A stretch of DNA of 64,000 nt from Sclerurus mexicanus (GCA_013396755.1 VWZF01002965.1:42181-106180), one strand, 5' to 3'. Positions 11,149-24,165 are shown, counted from the first letter of the stretch. The notes: generated by a model not told the origin, from the sequence alone. Made by a program: numbers and translations.

Positions 11149-14100
11149 GAATACTTTTAGGAGGAAATATTTCTGCAAAGGATACAAAATCATGACTGCA
11201 ACTAAAGCAGAATGATTGGACTAGAGTTTCATTCTCTGTTCTTGGCAGGATGTGTGCTGATGGCTATAATTTAATTCTGGAGCTAAATCAAGGCAACTCA
11301 TCATGATACATCTGCTGAGTTTTGAATATGCATGGAGTAAGCATGTGTACTTTCCTGAAAGCTTTTCCTAGAAGCAAAATGCATTGCAAAGATTTATACA
11401 TCTGTCGTGTCATCTTTTGACATGGCTGATGAAAATCAAGGCATAACCCCATGCAGCAATTTTGGTTGGGGGATACGTATTGGCAGAAGGGAAGAGAAAA
11501 TATTGGAAATTTTCATGGTGAATAATTCAGCAATATTTGGTAGATAGTAATTTCCAGTCCCAAATACATTTATTTTTAAAATGGCTTGAAAATTGTTCTT
11601 CTTTTCCTCTATTGATGAATTCCATTCTTTGTATAAAAGCAATAACAAAAATAGTGGATGACTACATGTATGAGTTCTTAAATCTTCTAATGTAAGCTAA
11701 CAGTGCAAATACACAAGTATTTCCTTGCATCTGGGGGTTTTGTTGTTGTTTCTTTAACTATTCATGGTGGTAGTAGCAGCTTGGAAGTGACCTAGACAAC
11801 AGCAAAAGAAGGACTTTATTATGTTCAACCTATCATTATCTGCTGATTGCCTTTTCTCCACTGTGAGGAAGCTCATTTAAGCATCAGCTGCAGGCTATCT
11901 TAGCAGGAATTAGGAGTAGTAATTAGACTTACCCGCATGTCTTCAGATTAAAGAGTTTGGTGTTTGAAAATGCAGAATCAGAAAATAATCCAAAGGCAAC
12001 CTTTTCCAAAAATATAACATCCCACAGAGGAAAGAAATCACAGCTTTCACGTAAGTCCAGTTGTAATGCCCTGAAGAAGTGATGCTCTGTGGCACTACAG
12101 GAGGGCCTGCTGGATACATAATTCCTTCCAAGGCAGTGTTGTCCCCTGCACTTTGCATCGTGACTATCTAAACCACAATTTAATTGCACTTTGAAATGGA
12201 CCCTGGCTTTGTTAGAGGACACATCTTCTGAGATGTTAGTCCAACACATGACCAGGGCAAGCAAGGACTGCAAGCATCATTCGTCTCTGCCAAACACTGA
12301 AATGGGAAAAGCCACCAGCAAAAGGATTTGTCAATCAACAGAAAATGAGCCCTTGGGGAATGCTATTGAATGTCCCTCTCCTTCATGTGATGTTAGGAGG
12401 GTTACAGTCCTAACCTTTATTAGCCTAACACATTTCCGTGGCTATTGCTGTAAGATTTAAATCAGTTCGTCATTTATATTCTCTCAGGTGACGAATGGTC
12501 AGAGCTTTGGTGGCAGAGGGATTACAAAGGCAGTTATGTTAGGACTTCTTCTTCATTTTGTGTATACCAACCACCCTGCATGCTCATCACAGGATGAAAA
12601 CTCACCATGAAGGTGGGCTCAAGCAGGTCCTCAAATGTAGGTTCCCACTGCAAGAGGAGGGCAACCTGCAAAGCTGAAACCAGTCTTGCTTGGTTTCCCC
12701 CACATGGTTGTTCTTAAAGTATTTATGTGACAAGGTGTAAACTTCTGTGTCCTTCAACGGCTTGTGTCACTGTTCCCAGCACGCGTTTGGTTACTTCACC
12801 ATATTTCTCCAGGCAAAATACAATAACAAAATGAATGTACATGTATTTCTGTAAACAAACACACACATGCATAAATCTGTTCATATTAGATATTGTATAG
12901 GAATGCATTTCTCTCAGTTAGCCTTTAACCATGCTGCAGATGAGGTGATGGATCTGACAGGAGTCTGCTGAGTGTGCTTTAGTGCTGACTGTTCCTCTTG
13001 TGGAATATGTCCAGAGCAAACACTGCCAATGCAATGGTTGCTTTTCACCCTCCTAAGGAGAAGAGGGAGGAAAGGTATCTGTTGCTTGTTAAACAACAAG
13101 CAGCCAGAAACCATTATTTTTTATTTCCTTCTCCTGTCTCTTCCTATTGAGGAAAGGAAACCCACCTTCACTGAGTGCTTCAGTCTTCCATTTCATAGGT
13201 CATATTGCATTGAGTCATACTGTTTTAATCTGCAGGATTTAATGGCAGTGTTTCCTTTCAGGACAGGTAGTCGTTCCTGTCCATTTGAATAATTCCTCAT
13301 TTATTTCCCCTTCACATTTTTTCCTGCATTGCACGACACATCTGTTTCTTTGTATCTGAAGGAAAGCACTATTTTTCACTCTACTTTCACAGACAGAAGG
13401 CTGTTGAGTACCAGAAATTAAGAAGACTGGCTGGAGCCGTCTTGCTTGCTTGTTGTGCTACCATTGGATTGAGCATTTAGCAGAAATTACCAGGTACTTC
13501 AGCCTCTGGAAACTGAGAACAATTTAGCTACATTAGCACATTAGATTTCCCTCTGTAATTAGCTCTGCCATGCTGACACGAAAGATCATTCACTTGGGAA
13601 GGAAGTCAACACTGCTCCAAAACTGTTTACAAAGAGCTCATTCCTTTCTGCTCTGCCTTGAAATCCAGTATTTCTGCACCACTTTTCTTCTGAACACATT
13701 CATCCTCAAGACAGAAGACAAGGGGAAATCATACTGTCCACTTACATGCTTTCTGTAGTATTCTAAAATTTCATGTCATTCTTTGTGTTGGTACACACTG
13801 TGTTAAAACAAACTATTTTATTAGCAGAAGAATTTGAGCCACTAACCACCACACTCCATAATCTGGAGGGTATAGATTTCACTCACGTTCCCTCGTTGCT
13901 GTTTGCAAAGCAGACTGCATTTACAAAGAGCTCTGAGGCTGCCAGGGAAAAACGTGCTTCCTAAGAATTTAATTCTCAAAAATGTGGGCTTTTCATTCAA
14001 TTGCTCATGCAGCACTGCCATCTCGTGGCCCTTGCTGCTGCAGCTTTGCTTTGGCAGAAGAAAGCCAGTGGGAACAGTCTGCTAATCCTAGCAGAAATAG

Positions 14101-17100
14101 TTTATGCTGTTAAATTGTGATCCTGCCAAATGCCTACCTGAATGCATGAGCAGACTCTGCTCAGTTCATCTGCCAAAGCCTGTGGGAAGACGCTTTAGAG
14201 CAGAAAAGGATCCTGCAAACACATGAACTTAGGGAACTTCCTAAAGGAAAGAGTTTACACTGCAAAGGCAACAGCAGAGTTATATTTTCAGACAAAAAAA
14301 AACCCTAAACAATAACAATTAATCACTGTCTTCATGTTAAAAAAGAAAAAAAGGGAACCGCAAAATATAAAAACAAACAACCAAAAGGCAATTAAAAATG
14401 AGTAGTTGGATTAGGAAAGAGGTAAATCTGGATGTACTAAACCGATTAAAAAACTGCTGGAGTAAGCGCCTGGTGAACAAGACTGACTTTTAGTATAGCA
14501 TTCTCCCCCTTGGTCAAGACTTAAAGCTGTAAATGTGTAGTCCCCAAAAATGTCACTGCTAAGTATTTTAAAAGTATAAAATGCTCATAGGAAGATGCTA
14601 GAGGATGCAATGAAATTTTAAACTGTATGGAATTATTCATAGGCAAAAAAAACTACCCGAGTAAGACTAAGGTTGTAATTCGGTATGTTTATGAATCACC
14701 TGCTGAAATCAATGGGACAACCTACTTGCTCAAGATTACACATGTGCTTACGTATCTCTCTGAGTCAAGCCTTTATGGCAAAGAATAAATTACCCAGCAA
14801 GGCAATTGACGTATCAAGAAAGATGTACGTCTAAGATTGAGATACCTTGATTGCGTTAAGATGCTGAAGGTGATGTTGAATAACACACAAATAATCCATT
14901 AAAAATCTTTTCATCTTCCAACTTGGTCTGATAGCTGTTGACATCAGCTTGTAGCTGTGCAAATATCATTTAAGACTGAGACATGATCTGTTAAGAGGTA
15001 TGATGGATAAACTTGTGCCCATGCATGACTGGTGACCCCAAAGAATGTTCCAGTAGTGCTTGTGTTTGGGCCATTTTGTCTGGGCTGAGCTTTGTTTGTT
15101 ATCATCAAAGAAAGTGAAGTGTTGTGAGTAGGTTGCCATGCTTGCACCAAAACTAAACACTGATTGTTTATTATGCATTCCTCTGAAGATGAAAGTTGGG
15201 TGATTTTTATTAATGACCATTTATTAGGGTGATATAAAACTTATAGTTTGCAACTTATGGAGATTTTTATAAAGAAAGATGTCTTTCTGGCTTTCCATTT
15301 TCAATTGGTTGAGAAAGTTTGAAGGTTAAAGGCAATATAATGGCAAAAAAAAAAAATGCTGAGCTCTCAGACTGAGACAGTATTTTGACCTGAGAGGTTG
15401 GGTTGTTATTCATTTTTTTTGTTGGTCAGTGGGTGGTCATTTACTGCCTTTCAGGTAGCAAAGCTGCTTTCTGAACCACGTAGCCATCACTGCACTGAAC
15501 ACTTACTTTGCTCCAGGCAGGAAGTCAAATGTAAGCACTTAGTGTCTTATAGCAAATACATTCTGAGTCTTCTGTGGTCCCATGCAGAGTTTTTTCAGTT
15601 TCTTGCCATAATATAACATTTCCCTTGACAATGTAGATTATGTGCATGCTTTCCCCCGGCTCTCAAGAAGAGAAGATTCAGTGAAGAAAGGACAAGTCTG
15701 TAACGTCAAGTTGAAATGTCAGGCTACTCTGGAGCTGGGCATTTCTCTTTTTCTTTCTGTCCTGACATACTTTATTCATGTCCTGGTGTTTCTTTTTAGT
15801 AAAGTGAGTCCCTAGAAGTGTATGTGGACTTGTCAGTCCTGTGAAAAGAGATCACAACTCCATTTTGGGCCACCGCTGCTACTTAAAACATCTGTGGATT
15901 TTGATTTTATTAACCATCTCCTCCGGTCAGCGGTCAAATATCAGCTATGATGAATAAGAAATACTCATGAGGACCTGAAGAATGTGGCATCAAGTCATTA
16001 GTTCTTAGGTTGTTCTCACTGAAAAAAACTGAAGAGGTTCCCACAAAGAAATGAGTCATTGTGCTGAACTCAAAAATCCTATCAGACAGAAAGACGCAAT
16101 CTTTGACCCAAGAAGTGTGAAATTAAAGGACAGAGAAACAGAAATAATCTCCAAATATGTGGAGAGAGATGCCATAGCTCATGGCTGCTTCATCATGACC
16201 AAACTGAGCTGACTCTGCCAAAAACTTCAGCCTTAGTAACTCTTGTGTACATGACATTTTTCAAAGGGCAATGTTTTCCCGCAATAAACAATGAGCAGAC
16301 ACAGGATCCAGGCAGAACACAGGCACCTTCACTTTGTAGGAGTGGCACTTTTCAGAGCATCTGAGTGGGTGTTTTGAAAGCAGTTTTAGTTTGGCAAAAT
16401 CCTTGCATCAGGACTCGAACTGTGAAACCCTTGTGAATGAACTTTACAACTTCCTCTTGAAACTGTTGATCACAATAGTCCCTTCCCTTGGTAGGCAGGT
16501 GATGCCACATTGCTACAGAGCTGTGCTACCTCATATTGAAGAATTGCTCGCTCCTGTGAACAGAAAAAAAAAAACACACACCCAGGGAGTGGCAGGGAAG
16601 AACTGAAATGACTCATGGACCACAACAAAGTTCTTCCTGTCATTCAAGGCTGATGGGCCCAATGCAGGAGATAAAAAAATTGAAGGTGACATGAAAAATT
16701 ATTGTCATAAGGAAAAAAACCCAAAACACTGACCATTGCAAGCAACTTTGTTTAGAGTTGCACAAATAAAGGTTAATTCCAGTGATAATAAAGGCTGGTA
16801 GTGTTTATGATGCCTGGAACTTAGAGTGACTACTTCATTTAGGTATACTTGAATAAAATGAATATCTATGGTTGCTTTCCATGTCATGTGTTGAAAAGGG
16901 AGTCCTTTGTTCTCACCTAATTTTTGTATGTTCTACAGTTCTTGCTTTGCTGGAGGAGATGAAGGGATTGATTTACAAGACATAACTTGCCAAGATTTAC
17001 AGAGACAAAAGAAACTGAGCTAATTATAAGGGCTTTGAAGATAATCCAAATAATTCATCAAACCATATGCTGGGATATCAGGGAGTAATGGCAAGTAGAA

Positions 17101-17939
17101 AATACCCAGCAAATTCCTGAGGCTGCTGGAAATTTGATACTATAATCCAAATTCTGCTAGTGGCCTCATCTGAAGCTAATTTTGAGCACTGTTCAAATAC
17201 TTCAGATTTCACCATTCCTTGTACAGTTCTTGAAGTAAGGATGGGAGCCCAACTGTCATGTTTTGAATCCTTCTGCAATCCAGTGTCTCATTCTCCTTTA
17301 GCTCCGGCAAATATTATCATTATGCAATGGATTTATCTAATTAAACTGGTCCAACACATGCTTTTGATGTACTTATGTAGGAAGGTGCCAGATTATCTCA
17401 CTGGATTCTACGTACATGGGGATGAAGAACCCTGACTCATGTCTTATCAATGACATTTTTCATGCATTCATCTCACTGGGATCATATCCTCTTGGATCAG
17501 TTTAGCCACTGTTTGTCAGGAGTGGATACTGAAAGTGGAACTGTCTTAGCAGAAGTGGTGTGATTTTAGAGAATGTTGTACAGCGCCAGATTACAGTGCA
17601 GGTACTAGAAGAAGCACTTACTTGGTGCTTCTGAAAAAAACTGAAATCACCTTTTCAGGACAGAAATTAATATGTTGCTCTAGTTGACTAAAAAAGCCGT
17701 GGAAGGAAACCTACAGGTTATGTACCATTATATTGAGTGGTATTTGTTGTATGGAAATTGTGGCATAAACTGCTTTCAGCGTATAAGGAGCAAAATGCAT
17801 GTCTTATTCACTCCTGAAACCTGGGAAGATATTCACAAAATGATTGCTGCAAATTTGATGTTTTATAAAATACCAAGTATAAAACGTATACTGTTTAAAT
17901 TAGGAGAAATTTGTATAAATTTATGTACTCTTTTTCCAA

Positions 17940-18204
17940 GTAACAAGTCATAGGACAAAAGGAAACAACCCCAAGCTATGCCAAGGAAGGTTTAGACTGG
18001 ATATCAGGAAAAATTTCTTCACTAAAAGAGTGCTCAGCACTGGAACAGGCTCCCCAGGGAACTGGTTGAGGCACTATCCTGGCCTCGAGGGACTTGAAAG
18101 ATGTGTAGATGTGGCACTTGGAGACATGGTTTAGTAGTGGATTTGGTAGTGTTGGATTAACAATTGGACTCAATGATCTTGTTCACTGAAATACATAGAG
18201 ACAT
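17940..18204 (+). mobile_element. CR1 LINE 3' fragment, plus orientation
   Basis: The sequence matches the usual avian CR1 3' region: GGACAAAAGGAAAC, then TTTAGACTGGATATCAGGAA, then AAATTTCTTCACTAAAAGAG, then GGAACAGGCTCCCCAGGG, then GTGGCACTTGGAGACATGG and TTGGACTCAATGATCTTG. After that point it diverges and lacks a clean TTTTCCAACC and ATTCTATG tail, so the last 20-30 bases are decayed or replaced. It is strongly 5'-truncated and non-coding. Another CR1 copy in the same orientation starts about 240 bases downstream. Confidence 0.92.
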
Positions 18205-18439
18205 GTTGATTTTAAAAAAAAAGAGCTTCAGGGATTTATAAAAATAATTCCAGGCACTTCCGTAGGCACTCTCCTTTTATCTTTATCAGAGAGGGTGTGA
18301 GGAAAATACATCAGAAAATACATTTATTTCCTTTATTTTAAGATGTCAAAAAAAAGCTTGCAAGGAAAACTTAGAACACAGTGGTTTAACTGAGACCATT
18401 CCTTCTTGGAGTGTCTCATCAGAAGAGAGTATCCTGAGA

Positions 18440-18881
18440 AAATCATCTTTCAGACCACCCGAGGAACCTGAAAATACATAAGTCCATAGGACCCTGAAGC
18501 TGCCAACACACTCTCCATTGCATTTGAAAAGTCATGGCTGTCAGGCAAAGTTCTCAATGACTGAAGAAAAAGGAATATCACACCCTTTCTTAAAGAAGGA
18601 TGTAAAGCAGGATTCTGGGAACTACTGACCAAGCAGCCTTACCTCTATGCCTGGTAAGATCCTGGAGCAGATCCTCCTGGAAAATCATTGATAGCTGGAA
18701 GATGTTGTCCAGAGAAGTTGTGCATTCCCCATTATTGGAAATATTCAAGGTCAGGTTGGATGGGGCTTTGAGCAACACAATATAGTGAAAAACATCCCTG
18801 ACCATGGCAGGGTGTTTGCACTAGATGATCTTTAAAGGTTTCTTCTGACCCAAACCTTGCTGTGGTTCTATGAATCTGTTT
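18440..18881 (+). mobile_element. CR1 LINE, internally deleted copy with part of ORF2
   Basis: Two CR1 parts are joined. The first, about 18,440-18,690, comes from the reverse transcriptase frame. From 18,617 it reads GNY, a stop codon at 18,626-18,628, then PSS and SLTSMPGKILEQILLE, corresponding to the CR1 RT block usually written NYRPVSLTS. Upstream it contains the KSIGP-like and FEKSW-like parts of the same frame, with breaks. The second part, from about 18,706, is the 3' region (CCAGAGAAGTTGTG, AGGTTGGATGGGGC, CCATGGCAGGG, TAGATGATCTTTAAAGG) ending in GGTTCTATGAATCTG. Several kilobases of ORF2 between them are missing. It is a dead copy. Confidence 0.88.
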
Positions 18882-19255
18882 TTGGTTTCTTTGTTTTTTT
18901 CCAGACAATATATCTCTTTAATATTACTCAGGAATTGTCTTAATGTTTATTACAAAATTTTGATAGTGGTCTGTGGTCAACCAGTCAACTGCATTAGAAA
19001 TATTTTATGTTTCTTAACCTTAATAGTTAACAGATATTATTTCAAGCAGATACATGAATATAAATAAGTTAGCAAAACCAATGTTTGTAAATTACTTTTT
19101 TTTTTCAGTCTTTCTCAATTTCCTGCAGTGCTAAATGGAGAGATTTTAAAAGCTTCATTATGTTATTTTCTGTGCAATTTCATGTGACTTCAACAGAGGA
19201 GAGACAGAAAGCACAAATGAATGAAGGACAATGATTAAAATCCATGTATGTATTG

Positions 19256-19285
19256 CATATATACATACACACACACACACATGTG
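19256..19285. repeat. (CA)n microsatellite
   Basis: A TATATACATA lead runs into eight CA units at about 19,266-19,281 and then ATGTGCATG. It is a short dinucleotide repeat. A minus-strand frame rich in cysteine and valine across it is an artefact. Confidence 0.9.
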
Positions 19286-20669
19286 CATGCCCACAGAGGC
19301 ACATTATATGGATATTTACACACGTGTGCATGTACATGAACTGTGACACATAATAAGAAAATCAAATCATGTTGTGCCTCGATTTTCAAGAGAAACTGGT
19401 GCATTTTACCTTTGAAAATTCCAGTCATATATCTGTCACTAGGATTCTCATTTTTTCTGGCATGTTTCTTGAGGCATGTAAAGGGAAACCTGAGCTCTGA
19501 GAATCTGCTGGCTTTCCCACATCTCTGTGAAGCAGGAGCTCCCTGCTCACTCCTCCCAGCTGTTCCCGTGCAGGGATGCCGTGTTGCATCTGCTCCACAC
19601 GAGGCTCATTGTCAAAAGGGCATCTTGGTACTGGAATAAGTCTGCAGTCCTTACAATGGTAGGCAGCCTGGGATACCATCCCTGTGGGAGACCACAGTAT
19701 GCTGGATGTATGGGATGCTTTCCTAATATGTCCTCTGACTTACAAAAAGTACACATCTGTTCAGCAGGATGGAATATGTCTGCTGGAACTGCAGGAGAGC
19801 AGAAGGAACATTTTAAGCTGAACAGTTGCTACTGCTTTTGCTACCTCCACAGAATTCTGCATTTTCTTCTGCACAAGCATTTTTTCAAGAGAGGCCCCAC
19901 GTGCTGTGGTTTGCTTACTTAGAGTGGAATTATAGTTTACTGTCAGGTTTATGTGAGGAAGGAGTGAAACATTAAACTAATTATGTTAGTCATATATTGA
20001 AATAATATTGGAACACATTGCTCAGTGATGCTGTAGGGATGAGGAAGGAGGGGGTAGAAATTTTGCAGAGCCAAGAAAGCCAGAAACTTGCTTCCAGTAA
20101 AAAGTTCTTGCTACCTCCATTCCCCTCCCTTCTCCCTGATTGCACCAGGAGCTGCTTCCCAAACTCGTGTTCTTCCTTGGATACTCGTGTTTTAGGAACT
20201 CCAGCTATTTCAACTTTGATTTGTGTGCTACAGGACTCCAGGGTAGAGGACTCTTTTCCTATCACAGGAGAAAGTGTTGGCATAACATCTTGGATGTTTG
20301 GGAAGCTCTGACTCACTCTGCAGAGGATAATGGGTGGGACTTGGATTGAGACCAGATCCCCTTCCACTGGAGAGGGTTTTCACTTGATCTGCAGAATGGG
20401 CTTGGACATGAGTCACAGTCATGAAAAGTGACCCGTGTCTCACTGGATTCCAAAGCCAATCTGCCTCTGGCTGAATTCTCTAGCACTTATCCATGTGCTC
20501 AAGTGAGATCAAATCTAGCTTGATCACAGGAGATATTTACTCCAAAACAAATTTTTATGTTTTGACTCTTTAGACCACTGCTCTTCTTGAAAGCAGCATG
20601 GTGTTCCTAAACTGCCCTCAGTTGGATTTTCCATTCCTTGTGTGCTGCTTCCTTCCTCTTCCCCCACAG

Positions 20670-20792
20670 AAAGTGCCTCCTGATTTAACTTCTCTTGTTG
20701 CTAGTGTCCCTTTTTCACTTGCACTGACCTGGGGCAACACACGCAATTCCAGTGGTTTCATTCAGCGTCAGCAGATGTGCCTGACAATTTGA
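20670..20792 (+). other. Unconfirmed terminal-exon-like segment
   Basis: The segment follows a strong acceptor-like site, CTTCCTCTTCCCCCACAG ending at 20,669. The frame from 20,670 stays open for 40 codons (starting KVPPDLTSLVAS) to a TGA at 20,790-20,792. An AATAAA lies about 430 bases downstream at 21,229-21,234, followed by a GT-rich patch (CACTGGTGTTGC), which would suit a 3' UTR end. I recognise no protein family in the 40 residues. Forty open codons are common by chance, so this is only a candidate. Confidence 0.15.
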
Positions 20793-21140
20793 GCAATCTC
20801 CCCGCATAGCAAACAGCCAGGGATACCTGGAGTCTAGCTGAAGTTTTGTTAATTAAAAAACTGGGCCTAAACAGCTCCTAGAAGAATAATGGAGCAGATC
20901 CTATCTTCTCTCTCCCTCTCTCTTTGGTCCATCACCACATTATCTGCATTGGTTGGAACCACTCAGAGTCAAGAAGTCTGACAGGAATTAACTTCACCTG
21001 CTCTCAGCACTGCAGTCAACTTGGCACGGCACAATCAGCTCTTGCAGGGCGCAAAAGAGGAACCAGCTCCAACCTGTCCTAGAAATTTTCTCCCCCACTT
21101 TGCCGCTGTCAAGCTGTTCTCGCTCCTTCCTCTCTCTCAG

Positions 21141-21289
21141 AAGTGGTTGTCTTTTCCCCTTCAGTAGCTCCAGTGCTTCCAGAAGCTCCGAGGCTTTTCA
21201 TGTTTTCCAGAACACAAGTGTCCTACAAAATAAATAGCCTGGCACCTGTCAGTTTAGTTGGATCTCCGCACTGGTGTTGCAAGCTGCAG
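21141..21289 (+). other. Unconfirmed internal-exon-like segment
   Basis: The acceptor-like GCTCCTTCCTCTCTCTCAG ends at 21,140 and the donor-like CTGCAG|GTAAAT starts its GT at 21,290. The 149-base segment between has one frame, from 21,143, open for 49 codons (VVVFSPSVAP at its start, CCKLQ at its end). The other two frames have stops. I recognise no domain. This reading is incompatible with the AATAAA in it being used as a 3' end for the segment at 20,670, so at most one reading is right. Confidence 0.15.
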
Positions 21290-21446
21290 GTAAATTCAGA
21301 TTAGGGATGCTGACAGGTAACTGTGATGGTGTTACGCTGATGAATGTTTATAAAAGAAGAAACAATAAATACTGGGAGTGGTCTACCTTGCAGAAATTAT
21401 TTTAAAAAAGATGGGTGGACCCACCTAACCAAAAAAGAGAAAAACA

Positions 21447-21479
21447 AAATTGTCAGGAAATTGTCTGGAAATTGTCTGG
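21447..21479 (+). repeat. Three-copy 11-bp tandem repeat
   Basis: AAATTGTCTGG is repeated three times head to tail, the first copy with one change (AAATTGTCAGG). It is a small local tandem duplication in non-coding DNA. Confidence 0.95.
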
Positions 21480-24024
21480 GAGTACCATAAGGAATATATT
21501 CTAGGCAGGAGAAACTTGTTTGATAATATAAGAAGGAAGGGAAATGATTTGATTCAATTAACAAAATGGGGGAGGTGGAAATAAAAGTTGTATAAGGGTG
21601 GTTTCAAGTGTCTTAGCAAGACACTTAGTAATGAAGGCTGTGAAAAGTGAAGTTTAGCAAATGAGATGTGAGTCCAATCTCCAGAGCAAAAAAGTCATTG
21701 CAAATCAGGGCTGGAGACTCTTTCAGGTGAAAAAGTAAATCTTATGTGAATGAGGACTGAAAACTGAACCTGGGAGAACTAAAAGTAGTATGTGATAAGG
21801 AAGGGAGAATGTGTTTGGACAACAGAGGAATAAAGAACAATCGAGAACTGATTGAAAGGACATATTACAAAACCATACTTATGTAATTAATGCTCAATAT
21901 TTATTCATTACTTTCTCACCTGACAAGTCATAACAACTTTCCAGTAACTGGATTGAAACAGAAACATAAAGCAATTTATGCAGACTGTTGTTTCACACAC
22001 AGAAACTCCAAAAAGCTGTGATGATAGGGGCCTCTGGATTTCTTTTGTCTATTTGGTACCATTATCTCTTTGTAGCCATGAACTAATGTAAGCTAAAAAT
22101 AGTATACTGCATTAAAATCAACAGAATCGCTACAATCAGACCTAAGTTGCTACAACTACTTTGGCTGGCAAGCAGGGTGCTTATTCAAATAGAAAAACAG
22201 TGATATTTACTTCTATTTAAAAAATAATTAGAAGTGTGCTTGGACAATCACAGCCTGTTGAGCTGGCATGTTTAAGGAAATTACAATCCTTGATCTGTGT
22301 GTTACCACCTCTAAACTGAAACAAAGTAAATTGAATATTTATCTCTTGTGTTGATGTTGCCATATGAAATATATTTCCTCATACTGTGAAACTAGTAATG
22401 TTTCAAACATAAGCTTTTGTCATTTGTGTCTGAAAAAAAAGATGAATTTTGGAGAGTATTTCCCTAGAAAAACAGAGACAATTGGGAAGGAAAAACAAAC
22501 AAATCAAGTCTGACACGTTATGCAATGCAGATTCCCTTGGGTGTCAATAAACATGGCAAAGCCAGGCAGGGTTTTATGGATCAGAAGTCAAAAGAACAAA
22601 GCACAACATCGCACCTTTATAAAAAGTGTCTCATAATGAAGAAACTAAATTAAATGTTTCCTCCAAAGAGCCCCAGTAACCAAAGCAAACAAGAGAATAA
22701 TAATGAGCCTTGGAAATATTACCCATGAAAGAGGATCATGTAGTTTCTTTGATGAAAAGTGAAAATCACCCCAAATCAAACAAGCCTCTGCACATCGTCA
22801 CGCTGAGTTCTCACATTTTTGGCTGCAGGCACATTTCATATGTAACCTGGTTTGACAAGTTGCACTGGAAGAATGCCAGGACTAGAAAATCTACCTCTTT
22901 CAAACTACACAAATACAATAAATATTAACTTTTTGCATTGATTTATTAATATTTTTTCTTTTGATATACTGAATGTTGAGGTCCTTTCAACCATGTCTGA
23001 ACACCTTTCTCCAAAACTCTTTGTTCCAAAAGTGAACAGAGAATGTTGAATGCTAAAATGAAAGAAAGAACTTGATCTGGGCATCAAACTCCAAAACTTA
23101 CTTTGAAGACTGTGTTTGAGTTGAGCGCTGTCAGAATAAATTCTGCCTCTACCATACTTTGTGCAGTCAGGTGAATTCAACAGAATTGCACAGGATGTAT
23201 ACAACGCAGTTTGGTCCATTAATTTCTACTATTATCTAACCATGTTTAGTTCTGAGTGTAATCAGTTTAGAGTGGATTAAATCCTGTGCCAGCAGATTCA
23301 CAGAATCAGTGAATTCCTCAGGACAGCTTCTATATTCCAGGTTACAGACATACCCTGTGCCATCAGGAATAACCTAATTGCCTAGCAGAGATTTTCCAAG
23401 AAGTTCTGGTTCGTGGAACTTTTTGATTATTTGAATAAAGATAATTATACAAAAAAAAAAAAGGCAATACTGTGAAATACTGATGAGTGATGAACAGAGA
23501 AACTTAAAAATATACTTAGTTTACTTGAACTGCCACTTCTGTTTAATTGGGAGGGCCATTTTGCTAAGGGCTGGCATATGGTGAGCACTTTGCCCTTATT
23601 TTACTCTCAACATTTTAATATTGGGCTTTTCTGATTACTCTTGAAATTACTGGGAAAATTCCTGGCAAGGACACCATGAGGTGCATCAGGTCAGTAACTC
23701 CTGTTTAAGGTCATACAGGAAATATGAGCAGCAATGCTTATTGCCTGAACAGAGGCAGTTAATCAGACTTGTGTGATATTTTGCTGAACAGATAAAAAAG
23801 CAAAAGCATTTTAGACCATGCATTCATGTTTAGGTATTTGCTTTTAGCATGTTCATGGGATCTGGTGGAGTCCACTGTCTTAGGATGGATCTGACTGAGT
23901 CATCTGGTACTGAAATCTGAAACTGCAATCTTAAGGGGCTTCAGACTGGGAATATAAACTCTAAGCAAACTCTTGCTTAATGTTGTGATTTCAAAACTTT
24001 ATAAATATGTGCCCTTGGGTCACA

Positions 24025-24165
24025 GCAAGCCCCTGCAGCAGTTTAAAAGACATGGAGATGTGGCACTTAGGGACACGGTTTAGTGGTGGGCTTGACAGAG
24101 ATGGTTGCACTTACTGGTCTTAAGGGTCTTTTCCAACCTAAATAATTTTATTATTCTATTATTAG
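24025..24165 (+). mobile_element. CR1 LINE 3' end, plus orientation
   Basis: About 140 bases match the CR1 3' terminus: AGACATGGAGATGTGGCACTT, AGGGACACGGTTTAGTGGTGG, then GGTTGCACTTACTGGTCTTAAG and GGTCTTTTCCAACCTAAATA. It ends in a decayed tail, TTATTATTCTATTATT, in place of ATTCTATG repeats. It is very short, 5'-truncated and non-coding. Confidence 0.9.

Larger units (their letters stand above)
7863..17939. other. Unique non-coding DNA, no gene seen
   Basis: This 10 kb holds no supported gene. Frames of 60-118 residues occur on both strands without protein-like features or splice-site support. Items listed separately are the poly(T) tract at 8,128-8,180, the SOX-like cluster at 9,000-9,130, the poly(A)-tailed segment ending at 10,847 and paired palindromes at 11,113-11,148. 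A-rich patches also lie near 14,293-14,395 and 15,344-15,357. Confidence 0.7.
18882..24024. other. Unique non-coding DNA with a possible exon region
   Basis: No gene can be supported firmly. The stretch includes a short CA repeat at 19,266-19,281 and overlapping stop-poor frames on both strands near 19.4-19.9 kb and 20.0-20.4 kb, none recognisable. The possible exons at 20.67 and 21.14 kb and an 11-bp tandem repeat at 21,447-21,479 are listed separately. Confidence 0.65.

Noticed and set aside
19425..19922. Overlapping frames of 84-131 codons on both strands
   Set aside because: They overlap on opposite strands, none looks like a known protein, and local stop scarcity explains them.
23298..23345. 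CACAGAATCAGTGAATTCC as a reversed CR1 tail
   Set aside because: Only the ACAGAATCA word matches. The TTGGAA and GTCCAACC blocks that should follow are absent.
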